Shown piece by piece: positions 50,745 through 59,007 of a stretch of 64,000 nucleotides of DNA. The translations under genes and the position numbers were made by a program. Source of the stretch: Microcaldota archaeon (lineage in GTDB: Archaea; Micrarchaeota; Micrarchaeia; Micrarchaeales; Micrarchaeaceae); NCBI GenBank assembly GCA_021834785.1, contig JAKBRJ010000001.1:1-64000 (forward strand). The letters are read 5' to 3'. Position 1 is the first letter of the stretch; every line of letters begins with the position of its first letter. The notes under the pieces were generated by a model. It had not been told where the DNA came from and made no database searches. It saw only the letters and a program-made list of their open reading frames with translations.

Positions 50745-50843
50745 CGCCAGGGTTGGGATTTGAACCCAAACTTCCTTTCGGAAACCAGATCTCGAGTTTC
50801 GCCTGATTAAAACTGGCGCGTTACCGGTTTCTGCCACCCTGGC
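50745..50843 (-). tRNA. tRNA-Ser (CGA) with a 15-nt intron at 30/31
   Basis: Type II tRNA with acceptor GCCAGGG/CCCTGGC, discriminator G73, variable stem TTCC/GGAA and T-loop TTCAAAT. Removing TTTTAATCAGGCGAA (50798-50812 on the plus strand) restores a perfect stem CCAGA/TCTGG with loop CTCGAGA (anticodon CGA at 50792-50794). The intron therefore lies in the 5' strand of the anticodon stem, a non-canonical site. Without splicing the stem has a mismatch. Reading it as tRNA-Leu (TAA) fails on stem pairing and on G73. Confidence 0.85.
50798..50812 (-). other. non-canonical intron of tRNA-Ser
   Basis: 15-nt insertion between nucleotides 30 and 31, deduced from the anticodon-stem pairing. The boundaries could shift by one base. 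Confidence 0.7.
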
Positions 50844-50922
50844 ACAAAAAAGCAATAAAAGATAGAGCTAAGAAAACATATAAAAGTAATGATTGATTAT
50901 AAATATTTGCGGGTTGTAGATA

Positions 50923-50955
50923 ATGGAATATACGTTTGGCAGGGCATTTAGATGA
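50923..50955 (+). CDS. possible 10-codon leader peptide upstream of the membrane GT
   Basis: ATG 50923 opens a ten-codon frame (MEYTFGRAFR) whose stop TGA overlaps the ATG of the glycosyltransferase (ATGA at 50952-50955). A TATA-like TTATAAATA at 50897-50905 lies about 22-25 bases upstream, so the transcript could begin at this ATG. Its product may simply be the coupling device for the next gene. Confidence 0.35.
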   Translation: MEYTFGRAFR

Positions 50956-52499
50956 AAGACAAATTCTTCGGAGATGGTTTCAGCATGAGGGTAATTACCG
51001 TATTCCTATTTATATTGCTCTCCGCAGCAGGGCTGGCATTTTCGTTCTATCTGTTTTCGGTAGCCAACACCGCATACATATGGGCTATAGCGCTGGGTTT
51101 CTTCTTGCTGTCGCTTCTTTCAGGGTTCTTCAACGTCTCTGCGTCCATATTGTATTACAGGTCCTACTTCTATGGCATATACCTTGAGAAGATTAAAAAT
51201 GGCCTGAAGCCGCTTACAGATTTCCCCACAGTGGCAGTAGTCGTAGCTGTGTATAATGAGGACATAAGCAGGGTAAAGAGCACATTGTTGGGGCTTAAAA
51301 AGATGAACTACCCGAAGGGCAAGATAAAATTTTACCTTCTAGATGATTCAACAAAGAAAAGCACCATAAATAAACTGTCAGAATTCTCATACGAGAACGG
51401 CATAGAATATATACACAGGAGCACCAGAAAGGGATTCAAGGCTGGCGCCCTGAACAACATGCTCAGCAAGTCTGACGAGGAATTCATCGCCATATTCGAT
51501 TATGATGAGACATTAACAAATCCTAATTTCATTATGGAGACCCTGCCGTACTTCCAGGATCCAAAGTTGGCTTATATACAGACTGAAAAGACGCATAGGA
51601 AAGGAAGCTTATTCTCCGATTCCGTGAAGATGTTTGATGCCTTTTTCTTCAAATTTATAGAGCCGGCAAGAGCGCTGAACAATACTGCAATCTTTGCAGG
51701 TTCGTGCGGCATAATACGTAGGAAGGCGCTTGAGGCAACAAAGGGTTTCCCAGAATATATTATAGAAGATACATTCTTCAGCTTCGAATCAGACAGAATG
51801 CATTACAAAAGCCTTTACATCCCAAAGATTTATGCGTTTGGCAAACCTATAAAAAAATTTACCGAACTGATAAAGCAGCAGTGGCGCTACAACTACGGCG
51901 ATACCCAGTTCATAAGCTATTTCTTCAAACGGAGGAAAAGCCTGAGACGCTCACCGCTGTCCCATATGGATTATATCGTGCACGGGTTTGGATTGAATTA
52001 CATCTCAGTGGTGCTCATACTGTTTACTGTAATATCGGTATTCATAGTATTTTCATCGGTGCCGTTCGTAAATCTGACCCTGCACCAAATCCTTCAGGCT
52101 AAATATCTTAGCACTGACTTGGAGATATTTGGAACGATGTCGCTGATACTCTCATTCTTCATACCCGTGGTGCTTACAAAGATATACTTCCATTCGGTCA
52201 AAAAGGGCTTCATGCTCTTTGGGCTTAATTTCGCCCTTGCATTTGTTAGGATGAAAGCTGCGATAGCTGCCATATTTAGAATGAATCCAACGGTGCATTG
52301 GAATAGGCAAAGATCGTCGATGAAGAAGAATATAATGTTTTCAATAATGAATACAAAGTTGGAGCTGACGTTTGCTGGAGCGATATTCATATTGAGCTAT
52401 TTTGCAATAATTACAGCACACCTGACCGGAGGCATATGGCTTATGTGGTATGGCATAATGTACCTTTTCACCACAATATTTTTGTACAAATACGGTTGA
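50952..52499 (+). CDS. membrane GT2 glycosyltransferase (cellulose-synthase-like)
   Basis: Processive-type family-2 transferase with a GT-A domain between membrane helices. Two N-terminal helices (about 10-70) and several C-terminal ones (about 345-515) flank FYLLDDSTKK, IFDYDE (DxD), VIEDTFFS-like IIEDTFFS and QQWRYNYG (in place of QxxRW). Substrate unknown; candidate for a surface polysaccharide. Starts at ATG 50952, overlapping a mini-ORF stop. Confidence 0.85.
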   Translation: MKDKFFGDGFSMRVITVFLFILLSAAGLAFSFYLFSVANTAYIWAIALGFFLLSLLSGFFNVSASILYYRSYFYGIYLEKIKNGLKPLTDFPTVAVVVAVYNEDISRVKSTLLGLKKMNYPKGKIKFYLLDDSTKKSTINKLSEFSYENGIEYIHRSTRKGFKAGALNNMLSKSDEEFIAIFDYDETLTNPNFIMETLPYFQDPKLAYIQTEKTHRKGSLFSDSVKMFDAFFFKFIEPARALNNTAIFAGSCGIIRRKALEATKGFPEYIIEDTFFSFESDRMHYKSLYIPKIYAFGKPIKKFTELIKQQWRYNYGDTQFISYFFKRRKSLRRSPLSHMDYIVHGFGLNYISVVLILFTVISVFIVFSSVPFVNLTLHQILQAKYLSTDLEIFGTMSLILSFFIPVVLTKIYFHSVKKGFMLFGLNFALAFVRMKAAIAAIFRMNPTVHWNRQRSSMKKNIMFSIMNTKLELTFAGAIFILSYFAIITAHLTGGIWLMWYGIMYLFTTIFLYKYG

Positions 52500-52503
52500 T
52501 ACG

Positions 52504-52818
52504 ATGATGTATGTAAAGATGCATGAATCCGATGATGGCGACATACTTGCAATGTGTGATGAATCGCTGATAGACAAAACATTGAGCGAGGGTGAAATGT
52601 TCATAGATGTGAAAGGATATTCTGATTTTTATACTGGAGATCTGGTGGATGCAACAAACTACGAACTCCCGAAATTAGACGATGTTATATCGTTTAATAT
52701 AATAGGTGATGAATCAGTAGGATTTTGCGTTAGGAATTCCATAGTGGACGCTGATAGCGTTAAGACAATAGAAGGAGTGCCTTTTGCACATGCGTATAAG
52801 GTTGATAGGCCTGAATGA
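52504..52818 (+). CDS. DUF424 family protein
   Basis: Archaeal protein of unknown function, 104 aa. Family-like MYVKMHESDDGDILAMCDE at the start and SVGFCVRNSIVDADSVKTIEG near the end. Follows the GT gene by four bases, so probably co-transcribed. Convergent with NAC, one base apart. Confidence 0.85.
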   Translation: MMYVKMHESDDGDILAMCDESLIDKTLSEGEMFIDVKGYSDFYTGDLVDATNYELPKLDDVISFNIIGDESVGFCVRNSIVDADSVKTIEGVPFAHAYKVDRPE

Positions 52819-52819
52819 A

Positions 52820-53170
52820 TTATGAGCTTTGTCCAGATAGCTCCATTATTGCTTCAGCTATGTCACCATTTGCCGATTCCAGTGCTTCCTTTGCTTTTAT
52901 GTAATCGTCTGTGCCTGATTTTTCCATGACCATCTTTATGTCGTCTTCTGACACATCCATTTTTATTTCCTTCTGGTTTTCTGATATGCTGCCTGATATC
53001 TGAAAACTTATAGCACCCTGGGCGTCGATTTGCAGTATCTGGGGCTCTGAAACTATGATATCCTTGTCAGGGCATTTTATGATTACTTCGCTGGCATTTA
53101 TCTCTGATGATTTTATGCCCATTTTTGCCATCATGTTTTTCAATGTTCTGGGATCTATGTTTGGCATCAT
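52820..53170 (-). CDS. nac: Nascent polypeptide-associated complex protein (NAC alpha)
   Basis: Ribosome-associated chaperone. NAC domain with MPNIDPRTLKNMMAKMGIKS and VSEPQILQIDAQGAISFQISG, and a C-terminal UBA domain (YIKAKEALESANGDIAEAIMEL). 116 aa is typical; start at ATG 53170 or 53167. Confidence 0.94.
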   Translation of the reverse strand: MMPNIDPRTLKNMMAKMGIKSSEINASEVIIKCPDKDIIVSEPQILQIDAQGAISFQISGSISENQKEIKMDVSEDDIKMVMEKSGTDDYIKAKEALESANGDIAEAIMELSGQSS

Positions 53171-53237
53171 TCAATCACTTAATCACCATGTAACAACATT
53201 TTATATTTATAATGCTTTCTTAAAATTATATGATACG

Positions 53238-53771
53238 ATGAACCATAGGCAAATTATAGGGAAGAAGAAATATGTATTCAAAAAATACAGCAACATATAT
53301 GGGTTAGCATTTAAAATCGAACGGCGCAGGCTACTGGCAGGTATGCGCGGTTTAGATGTAAGGATAGAACATGTAGGAAGCACAGCCGTACGCGGGCTCG
53401 GAGGAAAAAACATACTGGACATATTAGTAGGCATAAGAAACGGTAGAAGGGAGCGCATAAAAGGAAAAATAACTGAGTTAGGCTACGACTTTATAGAAAC
53501 AAGTGGCAACGCAAGAAGGCTGTTTTTTGTAAGGGATGTCAAGCATTCAGGGAAGGATATAAGAATGCATCTCCATCTGGTCAAATTCAACGGATATGAG
53601 TGGAGGCAGAAGATATTATTCAGGAATTACTTGAGGAGGCATAGAAATGCAATGCTCGAATATGCGGATGTGAAGAAAAGGGCGGCAATATTGGCTAAAG
53701 GCAATAAAGAAGCCTACATGAAGCTGAAAGAGGGCTTCATAAACGGCATCATGAAGCAAGCAATACGCTAG
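53238..53771 (+). CDS. GrpB family (UPF0157) nucleotidyltransferase-like protein
   Basis: 177 aa. The core VRIEHVGSTAVRGLGGKNILDILVGI (split: VRIEHVGSTAVRGLGGK / NILDILVGI) and HLHLVKFNGYEWR match the GrpB family, related to nucleotidyltransferases. Function is unknown. ATG 53238 is preferred; the longer upstream frame only overlaps the NAC gene. Confidence 0.8.
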   Translation: MNHRQIIGKKKYVFKKYSNIYGLAFKIERRRLLAGMRGLDVRIEHVGSTAVRGLGGKNILDILVGIRNGRRERIKGKITELGYDFIETSGNARRLFFVRDVKHSGKDIRMHLHLVKFNGYEWRQKILFRNYLRRHRNAMLEYADVKKRAAILAKGNKEAYMKLKEGFINGIMKQAIR

Positions 53772-53836
53772 TTGTTAATCATGCATATTGTTGGCTTTAT
53801 ATCCAGCTTTCTGTAAATTTTACCGCGAGCACAAGG

Positions 53837-53919
53837 TGGACTCGGTAGGATTCGCACCCATTGCTTTAGATTAACCTTTCCAAAAAGGTTACACACCATG
53901 CACTTCTACAGCCAAAGCC
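53837..53919 (-). other. degenerate tRNA-like element
   Basis: Reads on the minus strand as an acceptor-like helix GGCTTTGG/CCGAGTCC (one mismatch), a short D-like hairpin TGTA-GAAG-TGCA, a central hairpin AACCTTT-TTGG-AAAGGTT and a T-arm TGGG-TGCGAAT-CCTA, ending GAGTCCA. The 3' half matches the tRNA-Ala at 55069-55159 in 19 of 25 positions, including its rare TGCGAAT loop. It lacks a 7-nt anticodon loop and a normal D-loop, so it is probably a tRNA relic or a tRNA-like RNA. Confidence 0.35.
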
Positions 53920-53957
53920 TCAGTTATTATTTTAAATCCTGATAAACAATTAGGAAT

Positions 53958-54965
53958 ATGAACCAAAATGTCAGGATTAAAAAGATAATTGAAGAGCTAG
54001 ACCCCCAGGTATTCGACGAAAAGAAATCACTCAAAGTAAGCAATGTAGTATATCTTGGTATGGGTTGGACGCATACCAATTATCTAGTAACGGTTAATGG
54101 CAGAAAAGTGATCTTTAGGATAAGTTTGCTCAAAGGTAATCGGTTTGCACCTGGTCTCAAAAGGGCAAAGGAGCATATAGCAAATGAGTATAATAATGCT
54201 AAAAATGTACAAAAATTAGGGATAACTCCAAAGGCTTATTATGAAGATATTTCATGCAGCAAGATAAACAAGCCTTTCCTGATAATCGAATACATCGAAG
54301 GAAAGCCAGTAAAGCGCCTTGGCAGGAAAGACGTCATAGCACTGGCTTTATTGCTCGCCAAGCTACACAGCATTGATATGATTCCAAAGATGAGGCGAAG
54401 CAACTTTAGGAAAACATTTTTAACTTGGAACAGACAGCGTGTCAACCGCATAGCAAATGATAAGGAATATTCGCATTTCACAAACGATAGCTTCAAGCGT
54501 GCATTAAAAAACGCATATGAAGAAGCAAGCAAAATAAAATTCATGAAAATTAAGCCGTCAATAATACACAATGATCCTGCTGGAGAAAACCTTTTACGAA
54601 CAAAGGATGGGATTAAACTTATAGACTGGGAGGGCGTAGCTCTTGGTCCACCTCAATACGATATTACGACAGTAATAGACAAAGAGGATTTAAAGGCAGG
54701 AAAGCTTAGGCTCTTTTTAAGCACCTATAAAAGAAATGTGAAACGGAAAGATGCGCTGTTGCAACTAAGAGAATACCAAATACAGAGGTGTCTACAAAAA
54801 CTGTGTATAGCGCTGAGCGAGGCATTTAAGTTAAAACTGGAAAAGCAAGATGCAATAAAGCACCTACCTTTGGCATATCATATAAAAAATGCGCAATATG
54901 AGTTCAGGCGTTGCAAAGAACTAGGCATATTCCCAATAAAATCTAGGTTGATAATCAAGTTATAA
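53958..54965 (+). CDS. aminoglycoside-phosphotransferase/choline-kinase-like kinase
   Basis: Protein-kinase-fold small-molecule kinase, 335 aa. Gly loop region YLGMGWTHTNYLV, catalytic IIHNDPAGENLL (H-x-D-x4-N) and LIDWEGV (DFG equivalent) are complete. Not resistance-related by context; substrate unknown. Lies just downstream of a tRNA-like element; ATG 53958. Confidence 0.75.
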   Translation: MNQNVRIKKIIEELDPQVFDEKKSLKVSNVVYLGMGWTHTNYLVTVNGRKVIFRISLLKGNRFAPGLKRAKEHIANEYNNAKNVQKLGITPKAYYEDISCSKINKPFLIIEYIEGKPVKRLGRKDVIALALLLAKLHSIDMIPKMRRSNFRKTFLTWNRQRVNRIANDKEYSHFTNDSFKRALKNAYEEASKIKFMKIKPSIIHNDPAGENLLRTKDGIKLIDWEGVALGPPQYDITTVIDKEDLKAGKLRLFLSTYKRNVKRKDALLQLREYQIQRCLQKLCIALSEAFKLKLEKQDAIKHLPLAYHIKNAQYEFRRCKELGIFPIKSRLIIKL

Positions 54966-55068
54966 ATTTATGGTAAGAAACGAATGAAACCTTTTTACGA
55001 AAAGTTTTACCAAAAAGTTATTACCCTGCTTTCAAAACTGCATAAACTCCATTTGAGTCAGATAAATT

Positions 55069-55159
55069 TGGACTCAGCGGGATTCGCACCCGCGGCCTTC
55101 CGCTTTTTTGACCTTTTAGGATATGCAAAGCGGACGCTCTACTCCTGAGCCATGAGCCC
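55069..55159 (-). tRNA. tRNA-Ala (TGC) with 19-nt intron at 37/38
   Basis: Acceptor GGGCTCA/TGAGTCC contains the G3-U70 alanine identity pair and A73. D-stem GCTC/GAGC, anticodon stem TCCGC/GCGGA, loop TTTGCA then a 19-nt intron (55105-55123) then A. T-stem GCGGG/CCCGC is perfect but the T-loop reads TGCGAAT, with G instead of U at position 55. The mature length is 72 nt. Confidence 0.92.
55105..55123 (-). other. intron of tRNA-Ala
   Basis: 19-nt insertion between nucleotides 37 and 38; an internal CCT/AGG hairpin is possible. The A-run at the 3' side leaves the boundary slightly uncertain. Confidence 0.75.
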
Positions 55160-55170
55160 AAAACACATTA

Positions 55171-55572
55171 TTATTTCCTCTTCCTGCTTTTTATGTTTTT
55201 TGCTTTTTGTGGTTTTCCCTTAGCATTAGAATGCGCAACGCCTTTTTTTACAGCCTTCGCTTTTGCAGATTTGTACGCTGCATGTTTTACATTGCGTGGC
55301 TTGGATTGATTGTATTTGCCCTTAGAAAAATGCGCATGCGCTGTTGTCTGGGTAAGCCGGTCTAGCAATGCTATGTCTTTGCTCTCGAACTTGTCCTTTG
55401 ACAATGAATTGATTATTGTATCAGCTGTGGAATTATTGCTGTTTTCAAAATCTTTAGACGCACCAGAAATGAGCACATTTTCCATGCTGCTGCGCTTTAT
55501 TATTGCCTCAAGATCTTTGAGCCGCTTTATCTCTTCTATTTCCCTCTTATCGTCGGACTGCTTTTTCTTCAT
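55171..55572 (-). CDS. hypothetical protein with Lys-rich tail
   Basis: Unrecognised 133-aa protein. The N-terminal half is charged and helical (EIEEIKRLKDLEAIIKRSSM); the C-terminal 45 residues are Lys/Ala-rich and histone-tail-like (YKSAKAKAVKKGVAHS), suggesting nucleic-acid binding. No homologue comes to mind. The tRNA-Ala gene lies immediately downstream on the same strand. Confidence 0.45.
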   Translation of the reverse strand: MKKKQSDDKREIEEIKRLKDLEAIIKRSSMENVLISGASKDFENSNNSTADTIINSLSKDKFESKDIALLDRLTQTTAHAHFSKGKYNQSKPRNVKHAAYKSAKAKAVKKGVAHSNAKGKPQKAKNIKSRKRK

Positions 55573-55690
55573 ATAGGCACCGGACTACGTTCTACTTTTA
55601 TGCCATTGCTATTTATTACTTCTCTTTTATTTCTTGAAGGGCTACGGAAATAGCAGCAGGTTAGACAAATTTTGAAGTATATAGGAATGC

Positions 55691-57001
55691 TTAAATAGTA
55701 AAGCTTTCTTCCAGTTTGGGGATTATGGTCTCATATCTGTCCGAGAATGCACTTTTGAGAGCGGTTGACTTGGTTATTTCACCGTGCAATATGAATATCC
55801 TTTTCAAGCCTGATATCTTTTCTGGTATAGTCTCAAGCTGATGCCTGTCTGCATGGGCGCTCAGATGATAAAGCTCAACATCCATCTCTATTTTTATCTT
55901 TTTATTGTCTATCTCTATTTCCTTGGCACCTTCTTGTAGGTCCCTTCCCATAGTGCCTTCAGCCTGGTATCCTACCAATATCATCTTATTCATGCTGTTA
56001 GACGCAAGCTTGGTCAGATAAAACATTATCGGGCCGCCTGTTATCATCCCACTGGTAGTAACTATTATGCTGCTCTGGTCATCATTCACTATCCGTGTGC
56101 GCGTACCTTTCTTTTCGACTATCTCAAAATTATCGCTCTTAAACGGATCGTAATCGCTCATCAGTATCTTACTCTGCAGCTCTTTCTTGCAGTATATGAC
56201 ATTGTGCCTGTGTATGCGCATAGCTTTGTTTATCATGCCGTCCACATATATCGTTACCTTAGGTATCATGCCTGAATTCATGTAATCGTCAAGTATCAGC
56301 AGCACCTCTTGCGCCCTGCCTACGGCAAAACTTGGTATTATGACCTTGCCTCCTGCCTTTATCGTCTCCCTTATGCTTTTTACCATGCTATTTACGGTTT
56401 CGGCTTGGGGTTTGAATATGTCGCTATCGCCCCCGTACGTACTTTCAGTTATGAGCGTGTCTGCGCTAAGGTTCCTAAGGTCTGCTCCATTGAAGAGCCT
56501 TGTCTTTGCGATGTTTATGTCTCCAGTATATATGAGGGATTTCTCGCCGTCATCGACCTTTATCAGAGCGCTGCCGAGTATGTGCCCGGCAGGTATGAAT
56601 GTTATCGTAAGATCCCTGAACTTGAATGCCTGCTTGTATTCCAATACATGGTAACTCTTCACGAGCCTTTCCAATCCTGCTTTTGTGACATTGGACGGTT
56701 TCGACAGGCGCATATAATCGCTCAGCAGCACCTGTATCAGTTCCATGGTCGGCTTCGTGGCGTACACCTTGTTTTTGTAGCCTGCGCTCATTATATGGGG
56801 CAGGTATCCACTGTGGTCAAGATGCGCATGCGATATAAATATGCCGTCTATTTCATTTAACATCTCATCTGTAATCTTAGGATACTGGTCATCACTTCCC
56901 AGCTTGACTCCTGCATCGAGCAGGATTTTAGAATTTTTCGTAGTCACCATTATGCAACTGCGGCCTACTTCTTCGGCCGCACCAAAAAAAGATATTTTCA
57001 A
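55691..57001 (-). CDS. MBL/beta-CASP ribonuclease (aCPSF2-like), copy 2
   Basis: Same architecture as the protein at 42419-43672: ISHAHLDHSGY, PAGHILGSAL, YTGDINIAKT, ITESTYGGDSD, PSFAVGRAQE and LSAHADRHQ are all present and 436 aa lack KH domains. The two copies are clearly paralogous but only distantly alike. A coiled-coil protein gene sits 12 bases upstream on the same strand, so they may be co-expressed. Confidence 0.9.
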   Translation of the reverse strand: MKISFFGAAEEVGRSCIMVTTKNSKILLDAGVKLGSDDQYPKITDEMLNEIDGIFISHAHLDHSGYLPHIMSAGYKNKVYATKPTMELIQVLLSDYMRLSKPSNVTKAGLERLVKSYHVLEYKQAFKFRDLTITFIPAGHILGSALIKVDDGEKSLIYTGDINIAKTRLFNGADLRNLSADTLITESTYGGDSDIFKPQAETVNSMVKSIRETIKAGGKVIIPSFAVGRAQEVLLILDDYMNSGMIPKVTIYVDGMINKAMRIHRHNVIYCKKELQSKILMSDYDPFKSDNFEIVEKKGTRTRIVNDDQSSIIVTTSGMITGGPIMFYLTKLASNSMNKMILVGYQAEGTMGRDLQEGAKEIEIDNKKIKIEMDVELYHLSAHADRHQLETIPEKISGLKRIFILHGEITKSTALKSAFSDRYETIIPKLEESFTI

Positions 57002-57013
57002 TTCAACACCTTA

Positions 57014-57688
57014 CTATTCTACCTTTGTTTCTTCTTTGATTTCTTTAGTTTTTCCTTTTGTCTTTATTATTGCTATGTCTTCCATGTTTATTTCAGGTGC
57101 AGAAGGGCCTTGCTGCCTTTTGGGCTTCGCCGCCGGCTTCGCTCTAGATGTATCTATCTTTAATACCCGTCTAAGCGACCTGTATAAATCATCAAGCTGA
57201 ATATCTAGATCCGCTATCTTTTTGTCAGCTTCTATTAGCTTATTTTTGAATGTTTCAAGGTCTCCCTTTACGAACTCTACCTTCCGGCTAAGGTGTATCA
57301 CCTTGCCCACCTTCTTTAGCTGTAGGTCTATTTCGTCTATCTTCCTGACGATATCACGCTCGTCCTGAAGTGACATCCTAGCCTCTGTAGAAAGCTTGAA
57401 TTCCAGCCTGTTCTTGAGCCTCTTCAGCTGGCCCATTTCTCTTGATTCTTTGCTGCTGTTTGTCGATTCGAGGAACTTGGATATGGCAGCGTATTCTGCT
57501 TCCTTGTATTCCAGCTTCCTTCGATATGATTTGGCTTCCAGTATAAAATCGTTCCTTTGCTTCCTCAGATCGTCTATCTTTGCCTTTAGGGCTTCAGCTT
57601 CCTTGTTGTTAGACTCTTTTATTATGTCATTGAGGGACTTCCTTTGCGGAAGAGCACTCGCCTTTGCAGGGGCAGCCTGCTTTGTCAT
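57014..57688 (-). CDS. coiled-coil protein (COG1340-like)
   Basis: 224 aa, mostly continuous coiled coil with heptad patterns (LKAKIDDLRKQRNDFILEAKS, LRKQRN), flanked by an Ala/Lys N-terminus and a Pro/Lys/Ala C-terminal tail. Resembles uncharacterised archaeal coiled-coil proteins; no catalytic motif. Precedes a beta-CASP nuclease in the same operon. Confidence 0.6.
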   Translation of the reverse strand: MTKQAAPAKASALPQRKSLNDIIKESNNKEAEALKAKIDDLRKQRNDFILEAKSYRRKLEYKEAEYAAISKFLESTNSSKESREMGQLKRLKNRLEFKLSTEARMSLQDERDIVRKIDEIDLQLKKVGKVIHLSRKVEFVKGDLETFKNKLIEADKKIADLDIQLDDLYRSLRRVLKIDTSRAKPAAKPKRQQGPSAPEINMEDIAIIKTKGKTKEIKEETKVE

Positions 57689-57807
57689 GCCTATTCCTTC
57701 TACTGTGTCCTTGATATGTGCTTTTATATCCTTTATCTCTATGTCTTTCTCGTCCAGTGAATCGCCTTGTACTAGTTAATGTTCAATAATCAAAGCACGC
57801 AGTGCTT

Positions 57808-58974
57808 TTATTTTTCTTTATCAATTACCTCCTTATAAACCTTCAGTAAATCATCAGTAGTCTTCTTTAGGGAATAGGACTTGGCTGTTTCTTCCATTTT
57901 CTTATAGTTACTTATATTATTTATAACCTTTTCTATTTTTCTTGCACAATCGTTACTGCTTTTTGGAGCGAATTTTTCGCCGTTTTGGCCATCTTTAATC
58001 AGTTCCCTCAATGCAAGATAGTCAGCACCTATGACTGGTTTTCCGCATGCCATTGCTTCCAGGGATACTATGCCTTGTGTCTCGAAAGTCGATGGAATGC
58101 AGAATGCATCAGCAGCTGCATAGTATTCGGGCAGCTCTGCGGCCTTTACGAAGCCTACGAATTTCACCTTGCTGCCCACATTGAGCTTGGACACCAATGA
58201 TTGATAATATGCAATGCTGGGCCCTGTGCCCCCGATCACAAACTTTATCTTCTTTTTGTTCAGTATCTTGGCAGCCTTTATCAGCGTGTCTATGTTCTTC
58301 TCCTTGCTTATTCTGCCTATATAAAGCACGATTTTTTCATCGCCCTTCGCCAGCTTTTCTCTTATCCTGCTGCCATCTACCTTGGCATTGAACCTTTTCA
58401 GATCCACACTATTTCCCACTACCGCAGTGTTAGGTATATCCCTCCTGTTAAGCTCCTGTTCTATAGTCCTGCTCGGCGCTATAGTGACATCGCTCTTGTT
58501 ATAGAAGAACCTTGCATACGCCCACGCGTAGTCGACAAGGATCTTCTGCATCCTCTTGCTTGACGTAAGATATTGATTTATTACTTCCTTGTTTGTGAAT
58601 AGTGTGTGGAAGGATGATACAAGTGGGGTGCCATTAACCCTGCTTGCCATAAACCCATAGAACCCCATAGTAAACGGGGTCTGAACATGCCTTATGTCTG
58701 CCTTACCTATATTTATCTCCTTTAATGAGGCAATTACAGGAAGTATCGCAAGATTATACTGCGGGTATTTCTTGAACTTCATACTCCTTACTACGACTAT
58801 GTGAGGATCTTTTTTGACTGCTGCCCTGGTAGATGAATCCCCGGATGCGAATATGTAGACTTCATGGCCTCTTGATTCAAGCTCCTTCTTGAAATTGAGC
58901 ATCGATGTTACTACACCATCGACAGCAGGCAGGAACGTATCAGTATAAAAAAATATCCTTAAGCTTTCAGACAT
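57808..58974 (-). CDS. GT4 family glycosyltransferase
   Basis: Retaining GT-B transferase, 388 aa. YTDTFLPAVDGVVTSMLNFKKELESRGHEV at the N-terminus (shown here as YTDTFLPAVDGVVTSML), VLYIGRISKEKNIDTLIKA, and EGxxxxE-like ETQGIVSLEAMACGKPV are typical. Probably adds glycosyl units to lipids or exported glycans. Confidence 0.88.
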   Translation of the reverse strand: MSESLRIFFYTDTFLPAVDGVVTSMLNFKKELESRGHEVYIFASGDSSTRAAVKKDPHIVVVRSMKFKKYPQYNLAILPVIASLKEINIGKADIRHVQTPFTMGFYGFMASRVNGTPLVSSFHTLFTNKEVINQYLTSSKRMQKILVDYAWAYARFFYNKSDVTIAPSRTIEQELNRRDIPNTAVVGNSVDLKRFNAKVDGSRIREKLAKGDEKIVLYIGRISKEKNIDTLIKAAKILNKKKIKFVIGGTGPSIAYYQSLVSKLNVGSKVKFVGFVKAAELPEYYAAADAFCIPSTFETQGIVSLEAMACGKPVIGADYLALRELIKDGQNGEKFAPKSSNDCARKIEKVINNISNYKKMEETAKSYSLKKTTDDLLKVYKEVIDKEK

Positions 58975-59007
58975 AAACTAACCACACAGGATGCATCGCA
59001 CAATGCC

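Noticed and set aside
50745..50843. Reading as tRNA-Leu (TAA)
   Set aside because: The anticodon stem then contains a mismatch and no proper 3' strand, and discriminator is G instead of A; tRNA-Ser (CGA) after removing 15 nt pairs perfectly.
53837..53919. Calling this a functional tRNA-Pro (TGG) or tRNA-Tyr
   Set aside because: The central hairpin leaves a loop of 4, 6 or 8 bases, never 7, and the D-arm is too short.
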